From contig NZ_KI440837.1 in NCBI RefSeq assembly GCF_000474945.1, forward strand, positions 186,001 through 250,000: a stretch of DNA of 64,000 nt. Direction: 5' to 3'. Shown piece by piece: positions 52,537 to 60,447 of this stretch. How positions within the stretch are numbered: position 1 is the stretch's first letter; every line of letters starts with the position of its first letter. This DNA comes from Solimonas soli DSM 21787 (GTDB lineage Bacteria > Pseudomonadota > Gammaproteobacteria > Nevskiales > Nevskiaceae). Under the pieces are notes generated by a model. The model did not search any database. It worked only from the letters and a program-made list of their open reading frames with translations, and had not been told where the DNA came from. Both the position numbers and the translations under genes were made by a program.

Positions 52537-52773
52537 TCAGAGTTCCGGCGTGCCGTCGTTGTCCATGTCGAGCGACTCGCTGCGATCCTGGTCGAGATCG
52601 GGCTCGTCGATCGCCGCGCTGAGCGACTTGCGCTGCGCGAGGTCGGCGGCGTGGTGCTGGTGCAGATAGGCCGCGAGCGTCGCCAGCACGATCAGCACGA
52701 GGCGCAGGAAGGCGGTGCCCAGGGCCTTGAACCAGGCGTGGCGAACGGCGGCGGGCGGTTTGCGGCATGTCAT
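52537..52773 (-). CDS. Small membrane protein of unknown function
   Basis: A 78-residue protein with one hydrophobic helix (about residues 18-38), a histidine-containing stretch (LHQHHAADLAQ) and an acidic C-terminus with DMDNDGTPEL, which resembles a calcium-binding loop but is too short to assign. It lies just upstream of the 5' half of the tRNA-Arg gene, on the same strand. It is probably real from its membrane helix and codon use, but no family is known. Confidence 0.45.
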   Translation of the reverse strand: MTCRKPPAAVRHAWFKALGTAFLRLVLIVLATLAAYLHQHHAADLAQRKSLSAAIDEPDLDQDRSESLDMDNDGTPEL

Positions 52774-52876
52774 GACGGATCGAGAGGCTTGTCTCGGCGT
52801 GCGCGGATGCGCAGGGCCACGCCGCAGGATACGAATCCGGCGGCGCTCGTGCAGCTGCGGCGATACGCGCCGCGCG

Positions 52877-53692
52877 TCAGAGCGGTTCGAGCCGCAGCAG
52901 GGTCGCCGCCTTGTCGGAATTCGCGACGGCGACCAGCGTCGGCGAGCTCTCGCCGGCCGCCGCCGGCAGCAGGCTGGCGAGGCCGTCGGTGATGACCGAC
53001 GTACTGCTGCCCGGGCAGGACGTGGTCAGCGTCACGCGGTAGAGGTTGTACTGCTGGGCGATGACCACGAACTTGCCGTTGTACGTGCAGCCGTCGGCGT
53101 TGGAGCCGGAGAAGCCGCCGCCGGCATCGACGCTCAGCCGCGTCGTCGCCGTGCCGTAGGCGTCGAGCACGCCCCAGTCGCCCTGGATCAGCGACACGTC
53201 GGAACGGGTTTCATAGGCGTCGGCGTCGTAGCTGAGCGCCAGCGTGCCGGTGCCGCCGGTCGAGCGCGTGAAGCTCAGCTGCACGCTGTCTTCCTCGGCG
53301 TAGGCGCCCTGGCCGGTCAGCGTGGTGACGCCGGTCGTCGTGGTTTGCGTGCCGCTGTCCTCGTCCGTCGTCGTCACCGGCTCGAACACGCGCGCCGTCC
53401 AGCTGATGCTGCGCGCCGCCTCGACCGTGGTGTAGACACCGGAGGCGATCCGTGCGCCGTCGGCGTCGAACACCATCATCTTCTCGGTGTTCTCGCCCTT
53501 GCCGAGGAAGGCGGTGACCGCCGTCTGCGCGCCGCCGGCCGCCGTCCAGGTCCCCTCGTAGATGCCGGCCGGGGCGACGCTGACCGGACGCACGTCTGGC
53601 GTATCGATGCTGTCGTTCTGGGACGAACAGGCGGCCAGGACCATCAGGCCCGGGCCCAGCCATCCGTGGCGCCACTGCGAGAAAAGCGTCAT
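52877..53692 (-). CDS. Exported lipoprotein of unknown function
   Basis: A 271-residue protein beginning at ATG 53692 with a signal peptide and lipobox VLAAC (Cys 22), then an Asp/Ser-rich linker and beta-rich sequence with many Thr/Ser/Gly (for example EGTWTAAGG and YNGKFVVIAQQYNLYRVTL). The fold is probably a beta-sandwich. It is divergent from the cellulose operon across about 150 bases and could share its control region. No function can be assigned. Confidence 0.7.
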   Translation of the reverse strand: MTLFSQWRHGWLGPGLMVLAACSSQNDSIDTPDVRPVSVAPAGIYEGTWTAAGGAQTAVTAFLGKGENTEKMMVFDADGARIASGVYTTVEAARSISWTARVFEPVTTTDEDSGTQTTTTGVTTLTGQGAYAEEDSVQLSFTRSTGGTGTLALSYDADAYETRSDVSLIQGDWGVLDAYGTATTRLSVDAGGGFSGSNADGCTYNGKFVVIAQQYNLYRVTLTTSCPGSSTSVITDGLASLLPAAAGESSPTLVAVANSDKAATLLRLEPL

Positions 53693-53779
53693 CGTCGATA
53701 CGCGAGCGAGGAAAGGCCGCACTTTAGCAAACGCACCACGCGCGCAATGCCCAGGCGTGTAGACAAAACGTTTGATTGC

Positions 53780-53793
53780 GTCTGCGCGCAGAC
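53780..53793. promoter_or_regulatory. Perfect 14-bp palindrome upstream of the cellulose operon
   Basis: GTCTGCGCGCAGAC lies between the divergent lipoprotein and bcsD genes, 51 bases before the proposed bcsD start. The perfect dyad and its place suggest an operator for the operon's regulator. A promoter cannot be placed with confidence. Confidence 0.4.
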
Positions 53794-53844
53794 ATAAGGA
53801 CAATCAGTCAGCATCAGGCAGCAAAAAGAAAAATCGAGCTTCGG

Positions 53845-54321
53845 GTGGACGACAGGACGCAGCATTACTTTGAGCGTCTGCCGCGTGCGGCGGCGGCACC
53901 GTTGCTGCTGCGCGCGCTCGGCCACGAACTGGCGGCGCAGATTTCCGCGCCCGTGCTGCGCACGCTGCTGTATCGCGCCGGCCGCGCCATCGCCCGCGAG
54001 CATTCCGCCAGCGGTTTGCGCACGCTCGCCGATTTCGAACAGTTCGCCGGCCGCACGCTGGCGGCGCTCGACCTCGGCTGGGTGCAGATCGAGGAAGTGT
54101 CCGGCGCCGTCGACTTCGTGCACGGCTGCGCCCCCCTGGTGAACTGGTTCGGCGCGCAGGCCGAGGACTGGGCGCCCGGCCTGCTCGAAGGCCTCTACGC
54201 CGAGTGGATGTCGCAGCTCGGCGCCGACGATCGCCTCGACGTTCGCGAGATCGAAGACGCCTCGCTGCCGCCCGACCGGCATCGGCTGCGCTTCGCGCAC
54301 GAATCGGTGTTCGGAGCCTGA
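53845..54321 (+). CDS. bcsD: Cellulose synthase subunit D
   Basis: A 158-residue protein matching the length of the Komagataeibacter BcsD family. The most diagnostic block is WAPGLLEGLYAEWMSQLGA in the C-terminal half, preceded by DLGWVQIEEV. BcsD forms an octameric periplasmic ring that guides glucan chains into ordered fibrils. GTG 53845 is chosen as the start because a longer reading frame from TTG 53776 adds residues not found in the family. It is the first gene of the bcs operon. Confidence 0.85.
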   Translation: MDDRTQHYFERLPRAAAAPLLLRALGHELAAQISAPVLRTLLYRAGRAIAREHSASGLRTLADFEQFAGRTLAALDLGWVQIEEVSGAVDFVHGCAPLVNWFGAQAEDWAPGLLEGLYAEWMSQLGADDRLDVREIEDASLPPDRHRLRFAHESVFGA

Positions 54322-54325
54322 GCCG

Positions 54326-54862
54326 ATGAGCGACAAGAAGCCGGGCGACGACGACGTGCAGCAGCTGCTCAGGGATCTGCAGCTGGGCAATTTGCAGTAC
54401 CGCGAATTCACCGCGCCGACCGCCGCGAAGCTGCGGCTCGCCGGCGGCAAACCGCAGGAGCCGGCCGTGACGCTGCCGGCGGACCCGGCGGTGGTGCCGG
54501 CCAAGCCGGCGCCGGACGCGCGGCTCGCCGCCGGCGTGCCACCGCTGTCGGCGGCGGCGCCGACGCCGGCCCTGCCGCCCGCCGCCGCGCCGCGCAACGC
54601 CGCCACGCGCGCGACGGCGCTCGACACCACCTCGCCGTCCGTCACGACGGCGGTCCACGAGAGCCCGCTCAACTTCACCTTCGAGCGTCTGCGCCGCCAG
54701 GTCATTCCGGCGCGCGCCGCCGTGCCGCAGCTGAACCTGCAGCTGCCGCCGCGCCAGCGCGTCATCCTGCAACCGCGCCTCGCACGCCTGCGGCAGCGCG
54801 CGCTGGCCGAGGTCTTCGCAGCGCTGGCGCAGACGCCGGCGGATAAGCGCCAAAGCTCCTGA
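54326..54862 (+). CDS. BcsR/BcsP-like cellulose biosynthesis protein
   Basis: A 178-residue protein whose start (DDVQQLLRDLQLGNLQYREF) resembles the short BcsR motif, followed by a long Pro/Ala-rich segment (about 45-110) and a charged C-terminal helix region. Related BcsR and BcsP proteins are small cytoplasmic partners of the synthase, the latter proline-rich. It lies four bases after bcsD. No bcsQ ATPase gene follows, although BcsR and BcsQ usually act together. Confidence 0.6.
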   Translation: MSDKKPGDDDVQQLLRDLQLGNLQYREFTAPTAAKLRLAGGKPQEPAVTLPADPAVVPAKPAPDARLAAGVPPLSAAAPTPALPPAAAPRNAATRATALDTTSPSVTTAVHESPLNFTFERLRRQVIPARAAVPQLNLQLPPRQRVILQPRLARLRQRALAEVFAALAQTPADKRQSS

Positions 54863-54894
54863 ATGCGCCATCGCCCGGTCCAGGGAGGACTCGC

Positions 54895-57009
54895 ATGCGC
54901 CGCCTGAGCCTCATCGTCGTCGTCTTGCTCTTGCTGGTACCGGCGTATGCTCTGATCACGGCGCCGGCCACGCTGCTCTGGCAGACCTACACGGCGGTCG
55001 GCATGGTGATCGCGGCCAACGTCCTGCGTCGCCTGCGCGACTACCGCTGGGCGCTGGCGATGATGGGCCTGTCGGTCATCGCCAGCACGCGCTACCTGTA
55101 CTGGCGTCTGACCGAGACCCTGCCGCTCGGCCCCGAATTCAATCTCTGGGATCAGTTCCTCGCGGCGGGCCTGATCGGCGCCGAGCTCTACGCCTACGTG
55201 ATCCTCATCCTCGGCTTCATCCAGACCATCTGGCCGCTGCACCGCAAGCCGGTGCCGCTGCCGCCCGATCCGTCGCAATGGCCGACGGTCGACGTCTTCA
55301 TCCCCACCTACAACGAGCCGCTGAAAGTCGTGCGGCCGACCGTGCTCGCGGCGCTGGCGCTCGACTGGCCGCGCGACAAGCTCAATATCTACGTGCTCGA
55401 CGACGGCCGCCGCGACGAGTTCCGCCAGTTCTGCGAAACGGTCGGCGTCACGCATCTGATCCGCGGCGACAACAAGCACGCCAAGGCCGGCAACATCAAC
55501 GCGGCGCTGAAGAAGACGCGCGGCGAGTTCGTCGCCATCTTCGATTGCGACCATATCCCGGTGCGCTCGTTCCTGCAGATGACGATGGGCACGATGATCG
55601 TCGACCCGAAAGTCTCGCTGGTGCAGACGCCGCACCACTTCTTCTCGCCGGACCCGTTCGAGAAGAACCTCAGCACCTTCCGCAAGGTGCCGAACGAGGG
55701 CGAGCTGTTCTACGGCTTGATCCAGGACGGCGACGATTTCTGGGACGCTTCCTTCTTCTGCGGTTCCTGCGCGGTGCTGCGGCGCACGGCGCTGGAGGAG
55801 ATCGGCGGCATCGCCACCGAGACCGTCACCGAGGACGCGCACACCTCGCTGCGCATGCATTCGCGCGGCTGGCGCAGCGCGTACATCAACATCCCGCAGG
55901 CGGCCGGCCTCGCCACCGAATCGCTGTCGGCGCACGTCGGCCAGCGCATCCGCTGGGCACGCGGCATGGCGCAGATCATGCGCGTCGACAACCCGTTCCT
56001 GATGAAGGGCCTGAAGTTCGGCCAGCGCATCTGCTACATGAACGCGATGCTGCACTTCTTCTACGGCCTGCCGCGCCTGATCTTCCTCACCTCGCCGCTC
56101 GCCTATCTGCTGCTCGGCGCCGACATCATCAAGGCGCAGGGCTGGATGGTGCTCGCCTACGCCGCGCCGCACGTGATCCTCGCCACGATCACCAACAGCC
56201 GCCTGCAGGGACCGTTCCGCCATTCGTTCTGGGCCGAGCTGTACGAGACCGTGCTGGCGACCTTCATCATCGTGCCGACCGCGCTCGCCGTCGTGAATCC
56301 CAAGCTCGGCAAGTTCAACGTCACCGCCAAGGGCGGCATCGTCGACCGCGACTACTTCGACAAGGACATCGCCAAGCCGTACTACCTGCTGTTCTCGCTC
56401 AACCTGGTCGGCATGGCGGTGGGCTTCACGCGGCTGCTGCTCAATGACCCGCATCCGGACACGGTCGCCCTCAACATCGGCTGGACGCTGTACAACCTGA
56501 TGATCACCGGCGGCGCGCTGGCGGTGGCCAGCGAGAAGCGCCAGGTGCGCGAGGCGGTGCGCGTGCGCACCAAGCTCGAGGCGGCGATCCGCCTGTCGCC
56601 GGACGACGGCGCCTGGCTGACCAACACGCTCGACGTCTCCTACAACGGCGTCGCGCTGACGCTGCCGGACGGCGTCGCGCCGCAGGTCGGCCAGCGCATG
56701 CAGGTGCTGCTCACGCCGAGCCGCAGCGACACCTGGATCGACATCGACGTCAAGCGCGTCGGCCGCGGCATCGTCGCCGGGCGGATCGCCGAAATGACCA
56801 TCGCCCAGGAAAGCGCGCTGGTGCAGGCGCTGTTCGGCCGCGCCGACGCCTGGATGCAGTGGCGCGAGCGCCAGGATCTCGATCGCCCCCTGCATGCGCT
56901 GCTCGCCGTCGCGCGCCACGGCCTGCGCGGCAGCCGCAACTTTTTCCAGTGGCTGGGCAGCAGCCTGCTGGCACGCGCGCGCCGCCCCGCCGGCACGAAT
57001 GCGGCCTGA
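54895..57009 (+). CDS. bcsA: Cellulose synthase catalytic subunit
   Basis: A 704-residue inner-membrane glycosyltransferase family 2 enzyme that adds glucose from UDP-glucose to the chain and passes it through the membrane. Visible motifs: DDG (Asp 169/170), DCD (Asp 217/219), TED (catalytic Asp 314), QRIRW (350-354), and the PilZ domain near 550-650 with an Arg-x-x-x-Arg pattern (REAVR) and DVSYNG, which binds cyclic di-GMP. The N-terminal and post-catalytic membrane helices are present. It is activated by c-di-GMP by analogy. Confidence 0.96.
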   Translation: MRRLSLIVVVLLLLVPAYALITAPATLLWQTYTAVGMVIAANVLRRLRDYRWALAMMGLSVIASTRYLYWRLTETLPLGPEFNLWDQFLAAGLIGAELYAYVILILGFIQTIWPLHRKPVPLPPDPSQWPTVDVFIPTYNEPLKVVRPTVLAALALDWPRDKLNIYVLDDGRRDEFRQFCETVGVTHLIRGDNKHAKAGNINAALKKTRGEFVAIFDCDHIPVRSFLQMTMGTMIVDPKVSLVQTPHHFFSPDPFEKNLSTFRKVPNEGELFYGLIQDGDDFWDASFFCGSCAVLRRTALEEIGGIATETVTEDAHTSLRMHSRGWRSAYINIPQAAGLATESLSAHVGQRIRWARGMAQIMRVDNPFLMKGLKFGQRICYMNAMLHFFYGLPRLIFLTSPLAYLLLGADIIKAQGWMVLAYAAPHVILATITNSRLQGPFRHSFWAELYETVLATFIIVPTALAVVNPKLGKFNVTAKGGIVDRDYFDKDIAKPYYLLFSLNLVGMAVGFTRLLLNDPHPDTVALNIGWTLYNLMITGGALAVASEKRQVREAVRVRTKLEAAIRLSPDDGAWLTNTLDVSYNGVALTLPDGVAPQVGQRMQVLLTPSRSDTWIDIDVKRVGRGIVAGRIAEMTIAQESALVQALFGRADAWMQWRERQDLDRPLHALLAVARHGLRGSRNFFQWLGSSLLARARRPAGTNAA

Positions 57010-57049
57010 ATCCCCACACTGTCGCCCACCGCGCAGACGGAGCACCTCG

Positions 57050-59275
57050 ATGCCTGCCTTGAAGAACCTCCTGCCGCTGCTGATCGGCGTCGCCGTCGCC
57101 AGCGGCCACGCCGCGGCGCAAGCGGCGCCGGCCGCGACGCCGCCGGCCGGCACCGACATGGCCTTCCTGCAGTCGTCGCGCTCGCTGACGCTCAAGGATC
57201 TCGGCCAGATCTATCCGCTGAAGCTGCGCACGGTGTTCGGCCAGGCCTCGATTCCGCTCAACCTGCGCGCCGACCAGGTCGTCACCGGCGCCAGCCTCGA
57301 ACTGCGCTACGCGCACTCGCCGTCGCTGCGCTTCGACCTCTCGCATCTCAGCGTCTATCTCAACGACCAGCTGCTGCGCACGCTGCCGCTGACCGCGGAA
57401 AGCGCCTCGGGCGCCAGTGTGCGCATCGCCATCGACCCGCGCCTGCTGCTGCCGCACAACCAGATCCGCTTCGAGCTCGTCGCCCATTACGCCAAGCCGA
57501 ACGAGTGCGAGGATCCGGCGCACAGCACACTGTGGGCCGACATCGACAACGGCAGCCGTATCGATCTGACGATGTCGCCGCTGCCGCCGCCGCCCGACCT
57601 CGCCAATCTGCCGGCGCCGCTGTTCGACGCCGGTGACGAGCGCCGCCTGCGCCTGCCCTTCGCGTTCGCCGGCACGGCCAATCCCGGTACGCTCAAGGCC
57701 GCCGCCATCGTCGCCGCCTGGTTCGGCACGCAGGCCGACTATCGCGGCGCCGATTTCCCGGTGTCGTTCAACGCGCTGCCGCCGGGCGAAGGCGTGGTGC
57801 TGGTGAGCGGCGCGGCGGCGCTGCCGGGCTTCGAGCGCTTCGCCGGCCGGCAGACGCCGGGCGTGGCGGTGATCGACAATCCGAACGCGCCGGGCAGTCA
57901 GCTGCTGGTGCTGTCGGCGCCGGACAGCGCCGGCCTGGTGCAGGCCGCGCAGGCGCTCGCGCTCGGCAAGCTCACGCTGCAGGGCCCGAGCGCCGAAGTC
58001 TCCACGCTCGAACTGCCGCCGCCGCGCGAGGCCTGGAGCTCGTCGCGCTGGGTGCGTGCGGACCGGCCGTTCATGCTCGCCGACGGCGCCGTCGCGCCGC
58101 TGTCGGTCACCGGCCTGGTGCCGGGACCGATCGGCTTCGAATTCTCGCTGCCGCCCGATCTCTTCCCGCTCAGCAAGGAGAGCGTGCGCGCGCATCTGAA
58201 GTACCGCGCGGCGCCGGTGTCGGCCTTCAATTCCTCGCTCAATGCCCTGCTCAACGGCCAGTTCGTCGGCGGCGTGGCGCTCGATCACAGCAGCGCCGGC
58301 AAGCGCAAGGTCGAGGACAGCTCGACGCTGGATCTGGTGCTGCCGGTCGATGCGCTGCGCGCGCACAACCGCCTCGACGCGCAATACCACTTCCGCCGTG
58401 ACACCAACCTGCCCTGCCAGGATTTCGACAGCACCAGCCTGCAGGGCTCGATCGAGCCGGCCTCGACGCTGGAGATCCGCCGCTACGCGCACTTCGCGGT
58501 GATGCCGGCGCTGCAGAAGTTCGCCGACGGCGCCTATCCGTTCTCGCGCTACGGCGATCTGGCCGACACGGCGATCGTGCTGCCGCAGGCGCCGACCGAG
58601 ACCGACGTGTCGGCGGCGCTGATCGCCGCCGGCCACATCGGCCGCTGGACGCGCGACGCGGCAACGCGCATCGAGGTGACGACGACCGACGCGCTCGACG
58701 CCGTCGCCGATCGCGAACTGCTGCTGGTCGGCCGCCTCGACATGCTCGGCCTGCCCGACGAGTGGACGCAGCGCATGCCGCTGCGCCTCAGCGGCGAGCG
58801 CGTCGAACTCGCGCCGCTGGGCCTGTTCACCGAACTCAGCGACCGCTGGCTGCAGGACCGCGATGTCAGCGCCGCGCGCGAACACGCCAGCCGCGTGATC
58901 GTCGACGCCGCGCAGGGCTTCGCCGCGATCGAGGGTTTCGAATCGCCGCTGAAGTCGGGCCGCAGCGTCGTGCTGCTGACCGCCGGCCGCAACGGCGACG
59001 TGCGCAGCGCCGCGCTGGCGCTCACCGATCCGGGCGACGTGCAGTTCGTGCGTGGTGGCCTGACCCTGGTCCAGGGCAGCAAGGTCAGCGGCTACGATCT
59101 CGGCAGCGACTACGAAGTCGGCCATCTGCCGTGGTGGTTCGCGATCCAGCGCTGGCTGGCGCTGCATCCCTACCTGATCTGGCCAATCGCGCTACTGCTT
59201 GTCATCATCGTCGGCATCCTCGTGCAGACGCTGCTGCGGCGCCGCGCGAAGCTGCGTCTGGAACACAAGATCTGA
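57050..59275 (+). CDS. bcsB: Cellulose synthase regulatory/periplasmic subunit
   Basis: A 741-residue protein with a signal peptide (about residues 1-22), a large periplasmic region of repeated carbohydrate-binding and flavodoxin-like modules (for example FGQASIPLNLRADQ, NPNAPGSQLLVLSAP) and a single C-terminal membrane helix (about 710-732, IWPIALLLVIIVGILVQTLL). BcsB holds BcsA and receives the glucan on the periplasmic side. ATG 57050 is preceded by GACGGAG. Length is normal for the family. Confidence 0.93.
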   Translation: MPALKNLLPLLIGVAVASGHAAAQAAPAATPPAGTDMAFLQSSRSLTLKDLGQIYPLKLRTVFGQASIPLNLRADQVVTGASLELRYAHSPSLRFDLSHLSVYLNDQLLRTLPLTAESASGASVRIAIDPRLLLPHNQIRFELVAHYAKPNECEDPAHSTLWADIDNGSRIDLTMSPLPPPPDLANLPAPLFDAGDERRLRLPFAFAGTANPGTLKAAAIVAAWFGTQADYRGADFPVSFNALPPGEGVVLVSGAAALPGFERFAGRQTPGVAVIDNPNAPGSQLLVLSAPDSAGLVQAAQALALGKLTLQGPSAEVSTLELPPPREAWSSSRWVRADRPFMLADGAVAPLSVTGLVPGPIGFEFSLPPDLFPLSKESVRAHLKYRAAPVSAFNSSLNALLNGQFVGGVALDHSSAGKRKVEDSSTLDLVLPVDALRAHNRLDAQYHFRRDTNLPCQDFDSTSLQGSIEPASTLEIRRYAHFAVMPALQKFADGAYPFSRYGDLADTAIVLPQAPTETDVSAALIAAGHIGRWTRDAATRIEVTTTDALDAVADRELLLVGRLDMLGLPDEWTQRMPLRLSGERVELAPLGLFTELSDRWLQDRDVSAAREHASRVIVDAAQGFAAIEGFESPLKSGRSVVLLTAGRNGDVRSAALALTDPGDVQFVRGGLTLVQGSKVSGYDLGSDYEVGHLPWWFAIQRWLALHPYLIWPIALLLVIIVGILVQTLLRRRAKLRLEHKI

Positions 59276-59307
59276 GCGCCGAGGCCGATGGCGCCCACGA
59301 CGAGGCG

Positions 59308-60447
59308 ATGTCGATGCAGGGACGCATGATCCGAGCGATGCGCTGGCTGGCCTGCCTGCTGCCGCTGCTGTTCGCGCCCGCCGGCGGCGCGGCGACGGCG
59401 GCGACGGCCTGGCCCGACTGGCGCGCCTTCGACGACGCCTTCATCGACGCGCAGGGCCGCGTCATCGACTGGAGCGATCACGCGCGCACGGTCTCGGAAG
59501 GCCAGGCCTACGCGCTGTTCTTCGCGCTGGTCGCGGGCGATCGCCAGCGCTTCGCGCAGATTCTCGACTGGACGGAAAAGAACCTCGCGCGCGGCGATCT
59601 GCGCCACAACCTTCCGGCCTGGCACTGGGGCCAGCGCGACGACGGCAGCTGGGGCGTGATCGACGCCAACCCGGCGAGCGACGCCGATCTCTGGATCGCC
59701 TACACGCTGATCGAGGCGGGGCGTCTGTGGAAGGTGCCGGCCTGGCGCGACACCGGCCGCGCGCTGCTGGCGCGGATCGCCGCGCAGGAAGTCGTGCAGA
59801 TTCCGGCCGGGCCTTATCTGCTGCTGCCGGGGCCGCAGGGCTTCATCGGCAATGACAACTCGGTGCGCTTCAATCCGAGCTACTACGTGCCCTCGCAGCT
59901 GCTCGCGCTGCAGGCCGAGGACAGCCGCGGCCCGTGGCTGCGCCTGCTCAAGGACTACGTGGCGCTGCTGCCGCAGATCGCGCCGCTCGGCCGCGCGCCG
60001 GACTGGACGGTCTGGCGCACCGACCGCATCGTCGTCGACCCGGCCAGCGGCGGCACCGGCAGCTATGACGCCATCCGCACCTACCTCTGGGCCGGCATCG
60101 CACCGGCGGGCGCGCAGGGCCCGGATCTGCGCCTCGCCCTGCGCGGCTATCGCGACATGGTCGCCGAGCTCGAGCGCATTCCCGAGAAATGGTCGACCGG
60201 CAACAGCGGCATCTCCGGCGACGCGCCGCCCGGCTTCTACGCGGCCCTGCTGCCCTATCTGCGCTCGATCGCCGACACCACGAATTACGAAGCGATGCGC
60301 AAGCATGTCGAGAGCACGCGCGTCGACGGCCTGTACGGCAAGCCGGCGCGCTACTACGACCAGGTCCTGGTGCTGTTCGGCAAGGGCTACGTCGACGGCC
60401 GCTACCATTTCGACGCCAACGGCAGAGTGATTCCTTCATGGCAATGA
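59308..60447 (+). CDS. bcsZ: Periplasmic endo-1,4-beta-glucanase (GH8) of the cellulose operon
   Basis: A 379-residue glycosyl hydrolase family 8 enzyme. After a signal peptide come the GH8 motifs: the acid in TVSEGQAYALFFAL, then WHWG, DADLWIAYTLIEAG, and the base region YDAIRTYLWAG. It trims or edits nascent cellulose in the periplasm. Several in-frame ATG codons (59308, 59314, 59326, 59338) make the exact start uncertain. Its stop overlaps the bcsC start (ATGA at 60444-60447). Confidence 0.93.
   Translation: MSMQGRMIRAMRWLACLLPLLFAPAGGAATAATAWPDWRAFDDAFIDAQGRVIDWSDHARTVSEGQAYALFFALVAGDRQRFAQILDWTEKNLARGDLRHNLPAWHWGQRDDGSWGVIDANPASDADLWIAYTLIEAGRLWKVPAWRDTGRALLARIAAQEVVQIPAGPYLLLPGPQGFIGNDNSVRFNPSYYVPSQLLALQAEDSRGPWLRLLKDYVALLPQIAPLGRAPDWTVWRTDRIVVDPASGGTGSYDAIRTYLWAGIAPAGAQGPDLRLALRGYRDMVAELERIPEKWSTGNSGISGDAPPGFYAALLPYLRSIADTTNYEAMRKHVESTRVDGLYGKPARYYDQVLVLFGKGYVDGRYHFDANGRVIPSWQ

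Noticed and set aside
53689..57195. A 1168-codon minus-strand frame opposite bcsD-bcsA
   Set aside because: The plus strand encodes BcsD and BcsA with all catalytic motifs; the minus frame is an antisense shadow with low-complexity His/Arg/Asp/Gly sequence.
56750..59167. An 805-codon minus-strand frame opposite bcsB
   Set aside because: Shadow of BcsB; composition dominated by Arg, Ala, Gly and Gln without a fold signature.
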